Source: UBA5216 sp043743335 (GTDB lineage Bacteria; Pseudomonadota; Gammaproteobacteria; Burkholderiales; SG8-41). Taken from it: DNA of 64,000 nucleotides. This document shows, in pieces, positions 16,576-25,569 of the stretch. The stretch lies in contig JAYTWR010000193.1 in NCBI GenBank assembly GCA_043743335.1, positions 33,074-97,073 on the forward strand, read 5' to 3'. Position 1 is the stretch's first letter. Every line of letters starts with the position of its first letter. The notes below the pieces were generated by a model that saw nothing but the letters and a program-made list of their open reading frames with translations, ran no database searches and had not been told where the DNA came from. The position numbers and the translations under genes were made by a program.

Positions 16576-17307
16576 ATGAAAACCACTGATTTCGGCTATC
16601 AGTCTGTTCCTGAATCCGAAAAAGCGCGCAAAGTCGAGGGCGTATTCACCTCAGTAGCGCAACGCTACGACGTGATGAACGATCTCATGTCGGCGGGGCT
16701 GCACCGGCTGTGGAAACGCTTCACCCTAGATCAAAGTTTTGTGCGCGCCGGTGAACGTGTGCTGGATGTCGCTGGCGGCACCGCCGATTTGTCGCGCGCG
16801 TTCGCCAAGCGTGTCGGTCCCGCAGGCTCAGTCGTGCTCACGGACATTAACGCGGCCATGCTAGGCATAGGCCGCGACCGCTTGATCGACGACGGCGTGT
16901 TCGCGCCCGCCGTGCAGTGCGACGCGGAAAAGCTGCCGTTCGCCGCAAATTACTTCGATTGCGTGTGCGTCGCCTTTGGGCTACGCAACATGACGCACAA
17001 AGACGCTGCGCTGGCTGACATGTACCGGGTGCTGCGCCCGGGGGGCCGCTTGCTGGTGCTGGAATTCAGCCGCGTATGGAAGCCGCTGCAAGGTGCCTAC
17101 GACGCGTACTCGTTTAACGTGTTGCCGAAAATGGGCGAACTCATCACCCAAGACGCCGACAGTTACCGCTATCTTGCCGAATCCATCCGCATGCACCCAG
17201 ACCAAGAAACCTTAAAGCAGATGATGCTCACCGCCGGCCTAGAGCGCGTGGAATACTTTAATCTGGCCGCTGGCGTGGTGGCGCTGCATCGCGGCTACAA
17301 GTTTTGA
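16576..17307 (+). CDS. ubiE: ubiquinone/menaquinone methyltransferase UbiE
   Basis: 243 residues, normal length. It methylates C-5 of 2-polyprenyl-6-methoxy-benzoquinol (and demethylmenaquinol) with SAM. Signatures are FGYQSVPESEKARKVEGVFTSVAQRYDVMNDLMS, the SAM motif LDVAGGTADLS, the FAFGLRN-type VAFGLRNMTHKD and the C-terminal FNLAAGVVALHRGYKF. It is part of the DUF971-ubiE-Tim44-(TPR)-ubiJ-ubiB series. Confidence 0.97.
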   Translation: MKTTDFGYQSVPESEKARKVEGVFTSVAQRYDVMNDLMSAGLHRLWKRFTLDQSFVRAGERVLDVAGGTADLSRAFAKRVGPAGSVVLTDINAAMLGIGRDRLIDDGVFAPAVQCDAEKLPFAANYFDCVCVAFGLRNMTHKDAALADMYRVLRPGGRLLVLEFSRVWKPLQGAYDAYSFNVLPKMGELITQDADSYRYLAESIRMHPDQETLKQMMLTAGLERVEYFNLAAGVVALHRGYKF

Positions 17308-17390
17308 TTTATAACTAGTTGATTTTAAACGATTTTTTATACTAATGTCCAAGTACATTTATTGTAATATGTGTGCCGTATTATTCGCAC

Positions 17391-17410
17391 TATAATGGCA
17401 TCGTGCCATT
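17391..17410 (+). promoter_or_regulatory. TATAAT overlapping a 7-bp inverted repeat
   Basis: TATAAT at 17391-17396 runs into AATGGCA-TCG-TGCCATT (17394-17410), about 105 bp upstream of the Tim44-domain gene. It could be a promoter with an operator, or a small hairpin at the transcript start. No clear -35 is seen. Confidence 0.4.
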
Positions 17411-17513
17411 GAAATGCCACTCAAGAGCATCCATCTATGGCTAAGAACTCGTTACGAGTTTTCTTTGTTGTAGCAATTCAGTCACGCTGGTGAAATAACC
17501 GAAAGAGGAAAAC

Positions 17514-18437
17514 ATGAATAAATTACTCAGCATCATTGCAGTGTTGTTTGGATTCACGATGGTAGTGGTAGATGCCGAAGCCGCGCGCGTCGGCAGTGGC
17601 AAGAACGCTGGCCGCCAAAGCAGCAGCACCAGCTCCAATAACGCCTCATCCGCTCCGGCGCAAAAAACCGCCCCTGCACAAGCCGCACCGACGCCGCCCG
17701 CGCCCGCACCCTCAGGCATGAGCCGCTTCCTCGGCCCCTTGGCTGGTATCGCCGCTGGTCTGGGCATCGCCGCACTGTTGAGCCACATGGGCTTGGGTGG
17801 TGCGATGGCCAGCATGTTAAGCGGCATCCTGATGATCGGCCTGTTGCTGGTTGCCGGCTTCTTCATCTATCGCATGCTGACGCGCAACAAATCAGCCCCG
17901 CAGCAACCGCTGGGCTACGCAGGTGCCGGCAACAACAGCGCTGCCCCTGCACCGGCCGCACCCCAAGTGCAACCCGCGCAATTCACCGGCAACGCAGCGC
18001 CCGGCTCGCTCGCCGCTACTATCGGTGGCGCACCCTCGGTAGCCGCCGACGCACCGGCAGCCAGCCGTTGGCCCGCCGACTTCAACGTCGCTGAGTTTGA
18101 GCGTCAAGCCAAACTTAATTTCGAGCGCCTGCAAGCCGCGAACGATGCGGGTGACGCCTCGACCCTGCGCGATTTCCTCACCCCGGCGCTCTACACCGAG
18201 CTCGAAGCCGAAATGAAATCCGCGTGGGGCTCGCAGCAAAAAACCGAAGCCGTCGATCTCAAGGCCGAAGTACTGGATGTCGTGACCGAGAACGAGATGT
18301 ATGTCGTCAGCGTGCGCTACACCGGCCAAATTCGCGAGAACGGCGTGCTGAGCAACCTCAACGAAATCTGGCACCTTGAAAAACCCGTCAGCGGTCGTGA
18401 CGGCTGGCGTGTTTCGGGCATACAGCAAGTGTCGTAA
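17514..18437 (+). CDS. Tim44-like domain protein, membrane-anchored
   Basis: 307 residues. A signal sequence (MNKLLSIIAVLFGFTMVVVDAEAA) is followed by a Ser/Ala/Pro linker, two hydrophobic segments at about residues 68-120, another Ala/Pro linker, and a C-terminal Tim44/MRPL45-like domain from about 185 (WPADFNVAEFERQAKLNFERLQAANDAGD, then FLTPALYTELEAEM). Such proteins are regularly found between ubiE and ubiJ in betaproteobacteria. The function is not established. A role in envelope or quinone-complex assembly is inferred. A strong terminator follows. Confidence 0.88.
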   Translation: MNKLLSIIAVLFGFTMVVVDAEAARVGSGKNAGRQSSSTSSNNASSAPAQKTAPAQAAPTPPAPAPSGMSRFLGPLAGIAAGLGIAALLSHMGLGGAMASMLSGILMIGLLLVAGFFIYRMLTRNKSAPQQPLGYAGAGNNSAAPAPAAPQVQPAQFTGNAAPGSLAATIGGAPSVAADAPAASRWPADFNVAEFERQAKLNFERLQAANDAGDASTLRDFLTPALYTELEAEMKSAWGSQQKTEAVDLKAEVLDVVTENEMYVVSVRYTGQIRENGVLSNLNEIWHLEKPVSGRDGWRVSGIQQVS

Positions 18438-18461
18438 TCGTAGTTTTTTCAGCACCACAAA

Positions 18462-18488
18462 AACGCCCGGCGACCCCGGGCGTTTTTT
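18462..18488 (+). terminator. intrinsic terminator after the Tim44-domain gene
   Basis: AACGCCCGG, loop CGACC, CCGGGCGTT, then six T. It separates the ubiE-side transcript from the TPR-glycosyltransferase gene that starts 15 bp later. Confidence 0.9.
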
Positions 18489-18502
18489 AATCCCGGAAAC
18501 CC

Positions 18503-20776
18503 ATGGCCACTTCCATTCCTCGGCAACTGGCGCTGGCCGAACAGCATTTCAGAAAAGGAAACCACGACTTCGCCGAACCCTTGCTGCGGGAAATTCTGTC
18601 GCGCACGCCGGCCCACACCAAAGCGAATGAACTGCTGGGCTACATCACCGGCAATCGCGGGGAGTTGGACGTCTCGTTTGCGCTGCTGAAAACCGCCGTT
18701 GCTTCGCCCGAAGCCTCGGGAGAAGCCAGCTACTACTTGGGCAAACATTTTCTCGACCGGCAGTTATTCAGCGATGCTTGCGTCGCCTTCGAGCAAGCCT
18801 TAAGCCGCGCCGGCAATTTTTTTGAAGGGCTGCACGACCTCGCGGTCGCGATGACCGGAAGCGGCAATGCTGCGGCGGCGCTGGCGTTCTACGACAAGGC
18901 GCTGGCGCTGCGCCCCGATTTCGCACAAGGCTGGTTCAACAAGGCTGTTGCGCTTGATGCGCTCAACCGGTTTGACGATGCGCTGCACAGTTACAACAAG
19001 GCGCTGGCGATTGATCCGAGCGACGCCACGGCGTGGTACAACCGCGGCGCGACCCTCAATGATCTGGGCCGCTACGATGAGGCCCTCGCCAGTCACGACA
19101 AAACCCTGGCGCTCGATCCCGCTCATGCAAAAGCTTGGTCGAATCGCGGCGTGACGCTGTCGGCGCTCAAGCGCTACAAAGAGGCGCTGGCATGTCACGA
19201 AAAAGCATTGTCGTTGCAGCCCGGCTTTGCAGAAGCTTGGGGCCGGGGCGCAGATGTCTTTAGCGAACTGAAATATCCCGACAAGGCGCTCACCTATTTC
19301 GCCAAGGCCTTGGCGTTAAAGGCCGATATTCCGTATGCGCAGGGCGGCTTGTTGCGCGCGCGCATGGCCCTGTGCCTGTGGACGGCGACACCCGGTGTTG
19401 GGCCTGCGACGTTGGCTATCGGACAGCACTTCGAACAATTACTAACGGCTATCGATGCGCAGCAACGCGTAGCGACGCCGTTTGTGGCGCTTGCGATGCC
19501 GTCAACCTTGGCGCAACAACGCCTTTGCGGTGAAATTTACAGCCGGGATCGCAGTCCGGTTGTCGCGCCTTACGGGCGAGCGCAATTCCTAAAAACAGAC
19601 GGTCGCATCAGGATTGGTTATTTCTCCTGCGATTTCAGAACACATGCCGTGTCGTTTCTGACTGCGGGCTTGTTTGAGCACCACGACCGGTCGCGCTTTG
19701 AAGTTCACGCCTTTGCGCTCAGTGTGCCCGACGACGATCCCGTAACGGCCAGACTCAGGGCGGCGTTTGAGCATTTTCACAACGTCGAAAACCTGCCCGA
19801 TCACGAGGTTGTCGAGCAGGCGCGTCGCCTAAACATCGATATCGCCATAGACCTTACCGGGCACACACAAGGTGCCCGCACCGGCATCTTTGCGCGCCGC
19901 GCCGCGCCTGTGCAAGTCAGTTATCTTGGCTTTCCCGGCACCATGGGCGCACCCTTCATCGATTACCTCGTCGCTGACAGTATTGTGGTTCCCGACGGCA
20001 ATGCCGATGCGTATACCGAGAAAGTGGTGTTTCTGCCGGATTGTTTTCAAATCAATGATGCGGCTCGCGCTGTGGCGCCAGCCCCCTGCCGAGCGTCATG
20101 CGGCATACCTGATGAGGCGTTTGTTTTCTGCTCGTTCAATAGCGTCTACAAAATCAATCCGCGCATCTTCGATGTGTGGATGAATATCATGCAGGGCGTG
20201 CAACACAGCGTGCTGTGGTTAGTCGGCGAAACCGATGCGCAACAGAAAAACCTCCGCGCTTGGGCGGCGACGCGCGGCGTTGCCCCGCACCGGCTGATAT
20301 TTGCCGGCACACTGCCGTACGCCGGGCATCTGGCGCGGTATGCCTTGGCCGATCTGGTGTTGGATACACTGCCGTTTAATGGCGGCACCACCACCAGCGA
20401 TGCCCTGTGGGGCGGCGCGCCGGTATTAACCTGTACCGGCAATACATTTGCCGGACGCATGGCTGCGAGTTTGCTGCATACGATGGGCCTGCCGGAACTG
20501 GTGACGGGGTCGCTCGATGACTATCAGACGCAAGCCGTGCATCTCGCGCACCACCCAGCCAAGCTGGAAGCGCTGCGACAACGACTCAGTGCAAATCGCG
20601 CTACGTCTCCTTTGTTCAACACGCGCTTGGGCACACGGCATATCGAAGCCGCCTACGTTGAAATGCACCAACGCGCTGCTGCCGGTCTGCCGCCAGCCCA
20701 TTTGCGCATCGCGCACTTGACTGAAACGGCAGCGGCAGACACCGCGGGAAACCGACCTCGGCATTCAATGGGATAA
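18503..20776 (+). CDS. TPR protein with OGT/SPINDLY-like glycosyltransferase domain (GT41), second copy
   Basis: 757 residues. At least eight TPRs in the first ~290 residues include near-identical units (KALALxPDFAxGWFNKAVAL, KALAIDPSDATAWYNRGATL). The GT41 domain follows: RIRIGYFSCDFRTHAVSFL with the conserved His near 381, QVSYLGFPGTMGAPFIDYL, FNSVYKINP with the UDP-binding Lys near 550, and DTLPFNGGTTTSDALWGGAP. The overall plan matches the gene at 108-2252 but the proteins are diverged, so this is not a recent duplication. It follows a terminator directly and precedes ubiJ by 7 bp. It therefore lies inside a normally conserved ubiquinone cluster and may co-transcribe ubiJ-ubiB. Confidence 0.9.
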   Translation: MATSIPRQLALAEQHFRKGNHDFAEPLLREILSRTPAHTKANELLGYITGNRGELDVSFALLKTAVASPEASGEASYYLGKHFLDRQLFSDACVAFEQALSRAGNFFEGLHDLAVAMTGSGNAAAALAFYDKALALRPDFAQGWFNKAVALDALNRFDDALHSYNKALAIDPSDATAWYNRGATLNDLGRYDEALASHDKTLALDPAHAKAWSNRGVTLSALKRYKEALACHEKALSLQPGFAEAWGRGADVFSELKYPDKALTYFAKALALKADIPYAQGGLLRARMALCLWTATPGVGPATLAIGQHFEQLLTAIDAQQRVATPFVALAMPSTLAQQRLCGEIYSRDRSPVVAPYGRAQFLKTDGRIRIGYFSCDFRTHAVSFLTAGLFEHHDRSRFEVHAFALSVPDDDPVTARLRAAFEHFHNVENLPDHEVVEQARRLNIDIAIDLTGHTQGARTGIFARRAAPVQVSYLGFPGTMGAPFIDYLVADSIVVPDGNADAYTEKVVFLPDCFQINDAARAVAPAPCRASCGIPDEAFVFCSFNSVYKINPRIFDVWMNIMQGVQHSVLWLVGETDAQQKNLRAWAATRGVAPHRLIFAGTLPYAGHLARYALADLVLDTLPFNGGTTTSDALWGGAPVLTCTGNTFAGRMAASLLHTMGLPELVTGSLDDYQTQAVHLAHHPAKLEALRQRLSANRATSPLFNTRLGTRHIEAAYVEMHQRAAAGLPPAHLRIAHLTETAAADTAGNRPRHSMG

Positions 20777-20783
20777 TCGCTTT

Positions 20784-21362
20784 ATGCGCTTACCCGTCAT
20801 TGCCGCCCCCCTCAACCACGTGCTCCGCGCCAATTCGTGGGCGCGCGAACGGCTCGCGCCCTTTGCCGGTCGCGTGGTGTGCATCGACAATCCGCCGTTT
20901 TCGGTCAACATGGCTGTGACGGCGAACGGCGAAATTGCGGAAGCCGCCCCCGCTGCCACGCCCGACGTCACCGTGCATCTCACGCCGGGGCTGACCTTGC
21001 GCCTGCTGGCACGCGACCTGTCGGTATGGCAGGACATCAAAGTTGAGGGCGACGCCGCCTTTGCCGCTGCGATCAATTACGTGGCGCGCAACATCCGCTG
21101 GGATGTCGAAGAAGATTTAAGCCGCGTGGTCGGCGATATCGCCGCGCATCGCATGGTTGAAGCCGGGCGCAAGCTCGATCAGTGGACACGGCAGGGTGCG
21201 GACAATCTGGCGCGTTCGTTCGCTGAATACTGGACCGAAGAGCGACCCTTGATCGCCAGCCGCGCGGACATTGCGCTATTCAATCGCGAAGTGGATGCCT
21301 TGCGCGACGATCTCGCGCGGCTCGAAAAGCGCATTGAGTTACACGAACGACTGCAGGGTTGA
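20784..21362 (+). CDS. ubiJ: ubiquinone biosynthesis accessory factor UbiJ (SCP2 domain)
   Basis: 192 residues. An SCP2/sterol-carrier lipid-binding domain (FSVNMAVTANGEIAEAA, then VTVHLTPGLTLRLLARD, then IKVEGDAAFAAAINYVARNIRWD) is followed by a C-terminal helical region ending in a short coiled coil (FNREVDALRDDLARLEKRIEL). UbiJ presents hydrophobic intermediates within the soluble Ubi complex. It precedes ubiB by 59 bp, the standard pairing. Confidence 0.93.
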   Translation: MRLPVIAAPLNHVLRANSWARERLAPFAGRVVCIDNPPFSVNMAVTANGEIAEAAPAATPDVTVHLTPGLTLRLLARDLSVWQDIKVEGDAAFAAAINYVARNIRWDVEEDLSRVVGDIAAHRMVEAGRKLDQWTRQGADNLARSFAEYWTEERPLIASRADIALFNREVDALRDDLARLEKRIELHERLQG

Positions 21363-21421
21363 GTAACCCGGCGGCGGCGTTCATTTCCCCGCGCCCGCTC
21401 GCGCACCGCTAAAATCGCCTT

Positions 21422-22966
21422 ATGCGTTCCCTGTCCCCCGCGCACCTTTTCCGTCTGTTGACGATCATCCGTGTCGCGCTGCGTTTCGGCCTCGATGAGT
21501 ATCTGCACGGCGACGCGCGTGTCGGCGGCCTGCACACTGCTTTACGTAAGCTATTGTTTTGGCGGGACTTTTCTGCGCCGCGCGCCGTACGTTTGCGGCT
21601 GGCGCTGGAAGCGCTGGGGCCGATTTTCGTCAAATTCGGGCAGATCCTGTCCACCCGGCGCGATCTGCTGCCGGACGACATCGCCAACGAACTCGCCAAA
21701 CTGCAAGATCAGGTGCCGCCGTTTCCGGGCGCTGACGCCATCGCCGTCATCGAGCGAGCGCATCAAAAGCCGATTGCCGACATCTTTCGCGCCTTTGACC
21801 GCACGGCGCTGGCCAGTGCGTCGGTGGCGCAAGTGCATCTGGCGGAGCTAAACGATGGCCGCGAAGCCGCCGTGAAGATTTTGCGGCCCGGCATCGCACA
21901 AGTCATTCGCAACGATCTGGCTTTGCTGAATGCCGGTGCATCGCTGATGGAATGCCTGTGGGCCGACGGCAAACGCTTGCGCCCGCACGAAGTGGTCGCC
22001 GAATTCGCCCGCCATCTCAATGACGAACTCGATCTCATGCGCGAGGCCGCCAACGCCAGCCAATTGCATCGCAATTTCGCCGGCTCACCTTTGCTACGGG
22101 TGCCGGAAATTTACTGGGAACATTGCTCGACCGAAGTGATGGTAATGCAGCGCATGCACGGCGCGCCGGTGTCGCACGTGGCCGAACTGCGCGCGCAGGG
22201 CGTGGATATCCCCAAGCTCGCGCGCGCGGGTGTGGAAATCTTTTTCACCCAAGTATTTCGCGACGGCTTTTTCCACGCCGACATGCATCCCGGCAATATT
22301 TTTGTTACGCCAACGGGGCAATACATCGCGCTCGATTTTGGCATCATGGGCACGCTCACGCCCGTCGACAAAAACTATCTGGCGCAAAATTTTCTCGCCT
22401 TTTTTCGCCGCGATTACCGACGTGTGGCGCAGGTGCATATCGAATCGGGCTGGGCACCCGCCGGCACACGCGTCGATGAATTCGAGACTGCCATACGCGC
22501 CGTGTGCGAACCCATTTTTGACAAGCCGCTGAAAGATATTTCGTTCGGTAAGCTGTTGCTGCGCCTGTTTCAGACGTCGCGGCGCTTCAATATGCAAATC
22601 CAGCCGCAACTGGTGATGCTGCAAAAAACCCTGCTCAATATCGAAGGCTTGGGCCGCGACCTCGATCCCGAACTCGATTTATGGGCCACCGCCAAACCGT
22701 TTCTGGAGCGTTGGATGTCCGAGCAAGTCGGCTGGCGCGCGCTGCTGCGGCAAGTGCAGGAAGAAGCGCCGTTCTGGGCCGCGACGCTGCCGCAACTGCC
22801 GCGCTTGATCCACCAGGCGCTCAGCCAAGACCGCGTGGCGCCGCTGCAGCAAGAAATCACCCAGCTACAGCAAGCCCACCGGCGGCTGCGACAATCGCTG
22901 GCGCTAATCGTCACCTTATTTGCGCTCAGCACGGCGCTCGTGGCCCTGCTCATCGCGCTGCGTTAG
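21422..22966 (+). CDS. ubiB: UbiB, ABC1/ADCK-type atypical kinase for ubiquinone synthesis
   Basis: 514 residues, standard length. The family's KxGQ motif is at FVKFGQILSTRRDLLP, the ATP-site Lys in EAAVKILRPG, the catalytic HADMHPGNIFV and the metal-binding ALDFGIMGTL. Two C-terminal transmembrane segments (SLALIVTLFALSTALVALLIAL) anchor it to the inner membrane. It is an ATPase needed for extraction or delivery of coenzyme Q precursors. Confidence 0.97.
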   Translation: MRSLSPAHLFRLLTIIRVALRFGLDEYLHGDARVGGLHTALRKLLFWRDFSAPRAVRLRLALEALGPIFVKFGQILSTRRDLLPDDIANELAKLQDQVPPFPGADAIAVIERAHQKPIADIFRAFDRTALASASVAQVHLAELNDGREAAVKILRPGIAQVIRNDLALLNAGASLMECLWADGKRLRPHEVVAEFARHLNDELDLMREAANASQLHRNFAGSPLLRVPEIYWEHCSTEVMVMQRMHGAPVSHVAELRAQGVDIPKLARAGVEIFFTQVFRDGFFHADMHPGNIFVTPTGQYIALDFGIMGTLTPVDKNYLAQNFLAFFRRDYRRVAQVHIESGWAPAGTRVDEFETAIRAVCEPIFDKPLKDISFGKLLLRLFQTSRRFNMQIQPQLVMLQKTLLNIEGLGRDLDPELDLWATAKPFLERWMSEQVGWRALLRQVQEEAPFWAATLPQLPRLIHQALSQDRVAPLQQEITQLQQAHRRLRQSLALIVTLFALSTALVALLIALR

Positions 22967-23013
22967 CCTTATAATTTCAGCCAGATTTTTCTGGCTGCTT
23001 GCTGAGGCGCACA

Positions 23014-24525
23014 GTGCTGATCTGGTTTGTCGTCATTTACCTGTTGATTTCGCTCGCCATCGGCTTGATCGCCGCCACGCGCGTACACAACGCAAAAGAC
23101 TTCGCGATCGCGGGCCGCCATTTGCCGCTGCCCATCGTGATGGCCACCGTGTTCGCCACGTGGTTTGGGGCGGAAACGGTGCTCGGTATTTCCGCCACCT
23201 TCGTCAAAGAGGGTTTGCGCGGCGTGGTAGCCGACCCCTTTGGTTCAAGCCTGTGCCTGATTTTTGCCGGCCTGTTTTTCGCCGCCAAACTCTATCGCAT
23301 GAATCTGCTTACCATTGGCGATTACTATCGCTTGCGCTATAACCGCACGGTTGAAATTTTATGCACGCTGGCCATCGTCACGTCGTACTTGGGCTGGGTG
23401 GCGGCGCAAATCAAGGCGCTGGGACTGGTGTTTTTTGTGGTCACCGATGGTGCCATCAGCCAGCAAACCGGCATGATCATCGGCGCAGCCATCGTGCTCA
23501 CCTACACCACGTTCGGCGGCATGCTGTCGGTGGCGATACTCGATTTTGTGCAAATGACCGTCATCATGGGCGGCATGCTTTACATCGCCTACGTCATCGC
23601 CGGCATGACCGGCGGTGTGGGTGCGGTAGTGGCGCACGCCAACGCGGCGGGCAAACTGGCGTTTTTCCCCGAGGCGTCAGTGACGGCATGGGTGCCGTTC
23701 ATCGGCGCGTGGATCACCATGATGTTGGGCTCGATTCCGCAGCAAGATGTGTTCCAGCGCATCACTTCGGCCAAGGATGAAAAAACCGCCGTGCGCGGCT
23801 CGGTGCTGGGCGGCTCGATTTATTTTCTGTTCGCGTTCGTGCCGATGTTTCTGGCCTACGCCGCGACGCTGGTAGATCCGAAGATATTCAACGAGTTGCT
23901 CACCAGAGATTCGCAACTGGTGCTGCCCACGCTGATACTTCAACACACGCCGCTGTTCGCGCAGGTGGTGTTTTTCGGCGCACTGCTATCGGCGATCATG
24001 AGCTGTTCGAGCGCTACCTTGCTCGCGCCGTCGGTGGCGTTTTCGGAAAACATTCTGCGCAACATTTTCCCCGGCATGAGCGATCGCGTGTTTTTGCGCA
24101 CCATGCGCATCGTGCTGGTGTGCTTTGCGTGCATTGTGCTGGTCTTTGCACTGAATTCCAGTGCGAGCATTTTCAAAATGGTGGAAAACGCCTACAAAAT
24201 CACGCTGGTGTGTGCGTTCTTTCCGTTGTGTTTGGGGCTCTACTGGAAGCGCGCCACCACGCAGGGCGCACTCGCAGGCATCCTGTGCGGATTTTTCACT
24301 TGGATTTTGCTGGAGTATTTCGGTACTCACAACGACGTGTGGCTGCCGCAATTAATCGGCTTTTGCGCCGCCGGGGCCAGCATGGTAGCGGGATCGTTGT
24401 TGCCGCAAGTGATCGGCCGACCCACGCCCTTGCATCCTGAAGCGCACGCGCCGCATCCGCATGCCTCGACACAACACGTGCCCGCCACCGGGCATCACCA
24501 CACCCACGGCACGCATCGCCCTTAA
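23014..24525 (+). CDS. sodium:solute symporter (SSS family)
   Basis: About 503 residues and 13 predicted membrane segments. Family features include AGRHLPLPIVMATVFATWFGAETVLG, ITIGDYYRLRY-like LTIGDYYRLRYNRTVE, a sodium-site region and SAIMSCSSATLLAPSVAFSENILR. The GTG at 23014, preceded by GAGGCG, is preferred to the TTG at 22999. The C-terminal tail (from LHPEAHAPHPHA) has at least nine His in 30 residues and may bind metal. The substrate is unknown. It stands alone between ubiB and the convergent DHH gene. Confidence 0.85.
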   Translation: MLIWFVVIYLLISLAIGLIAATRVHNAKDFAIAGRHLPLPIVMATVFATWFGAETVLGISATFVKEGLRGVVADPFGSSLCLIFAGLFFAAKLYRMNLLTIGDYYRLRYNRTVEILCTLAIVTSYLGWVAAQIKALGLVFFVVTDGAISQQTGMIIGAAIVLTYTTFGGMLSVAILDFVQMTVIMGGMLYIAYVIAGMTGGVGAVVAHANAAGKLAFFPEASVTAWVPFIGAWITMMLGSIPQQDVFQRITSAKDEKTAVRGSVLGGSIYFLFAFVPMFLAYAATLVDPKIFNELLTRDSQLVLPTLILQHTPLFAQVVFFGALLSAIMSCSSATLLAPSVAFSENILRNIFPGMSDRVFLRTMRIVLVCFACIVLVFALNSSASIFKMVENAYKITLVCAFFPLCLGLYWKRATTQGALAGILCGFFTWILLEYFGTHNDVWLPQLIGFCAAGASMVAGSLLPQVIGRPTPLHPEAHAPHPHASTQHVPATGHHHTHGTHRP

Positions 24526-24556
24526 ACGCTACCGCGCTTGGCGCAGACAAAATTCC

Positions 24557-24575
24557 CTTTAAAAACAATTAGTTA
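24557..24575. repeat. AT-rich 19-mer family, 16/19 match
   Basis: A member of the recurring motif CAATAAAATCAATTAGTTA, here in the gap between the SSS transporter and the convergent DHH gene. Confidence 0.7.
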
Positions 24576-24583
24576 CCATATAT

Positions 24584-25549
24584 TTATGGCCAGGCCGCAC
24601 GAAACGCGTCGGCAAATTCTGCCAGCCGCGCCTGCGGCAGCAGGTTTATGCCTGCGGCACCCTTGCGCCCGCCACCGGTTTCAAAGCGCGCGCACAGCTC
24701 ATCCGCGCCGTTGAGATTCGCCTGCGGCGCACGCACGCTGACGGTGTAGCCGCCGGCCTTGGCGACCAGCACCGCATGTGCGCGGCGCGCATGTTCCTGC
24801 GCGAGGCGGTTGCCGAACAAGCCATTCACACGACGGCTCCAGGCCGCGTCCGGCAGCACGTAGAGCGCGGCGCTGTCATTGGAGAATTCAGGTTTTATGT
24901 CATCGGCGCGCTCGAAGTCTTCGCGCAACGCCTGTTTCAACACGTCGAACACCGGCTCGTCGATCATGAATTTGCGCGGGTCGGTGTACGGTGAAATCGT
25001 TTCATACAAATCGGCCGGCGGGTAATGCAAATCATCGGGCGTTTCGCCGTAGGCGTTGTAGTTGAGGCAATCGCCCAGCTCATGCAGGCGCGCGAGTTCG
25101 GTGTGATCCAGATCGAGCGATTGCGCCGCCTTGATTGCCGACGCAACAAGATTGTCGCCAAACGCCGCCACCACGGCCCATATACGGTAGCGCCCCGACA
25201 AATGACGATCCACAATCAGACTGGTGCAAATATCCGCGGCGGTGTCGATGTGTGCGATGAGATTGGCATGCACGGGGATGAAGCCCGCCGCGTGATGATC
25301 AAAATACTCGCATTTGACGCCGCGCCCCAGCAATTTGCCCAGCGCCGACGCATTGGATTTCAGTGAAATGTCGAGCACGGTGATTTCGTCGCCGGCTTGC
25401 GCCTGCAACAATTCGACACGCTCCAGCAGTTTGATATCGCGTTTGACGCCGGTGATGCGTTCACTGTGGCGCGGTTGTGCGAGCCGCAACTGGTGCAGAG
25501 CGCACAGCCCATCGGCGTCGCCGTTAAAAATGTCGTAGTATTTGTGCAA
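24584..25549 (-). CDS. DHH-family phosphoesterase
   Basis: About 321 residues from the TTG at 25549. The DHH metal site is visible: YDIFNGDADGLCALHQL (motif I), TVLDISLKSNA (motif II), FDHHAAG (motif III) and a later Asp in IDTAADICTSL. The C-terminal DHHA1 part has the GGGRKGAAGINLLP motif. Relatives hydrolyse short oligonucleotides or cyclic dinucleotide products, and the true substrate is not decided by sequence. The frame continues upstream to a GTG at 25660, but those 37 residues are not family-like and overlap the divergent VanZ gene. Neither start has a good ribosome site, so the 5' end is uncertain. Confidence 0.8.
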   Translation of the reverse strand: MHKYYDIFNGDADGLCALHQLRLAQPRHSERITGVKRDIKLLERVELLQAQAGDEITVLDISLKSNASALGKLLGRGVKCEYFDHHAAGFIPVHANLIAHIDTAADICTSLIVDRHLSGRYRIWAVVAAFGDNLVASAIKAAQSLDLDHTELARLHELGDCLNYNAYGETPDDLHYPPADLYETISPYTDPRKFMIDEPVFDVLKQALREDFERADDIKPEFSNDSAALYVLPDAAWSRRVNGLFGNRLAQEHARRAHAVLVAKAGGYTVSVRAPQANLNGADELCARFETGGGRKGAAGINLLPQARLAEFADAFRAAWP

Positions 25550-25569
25550 TGGCTGCTGAGTCGAAATGA

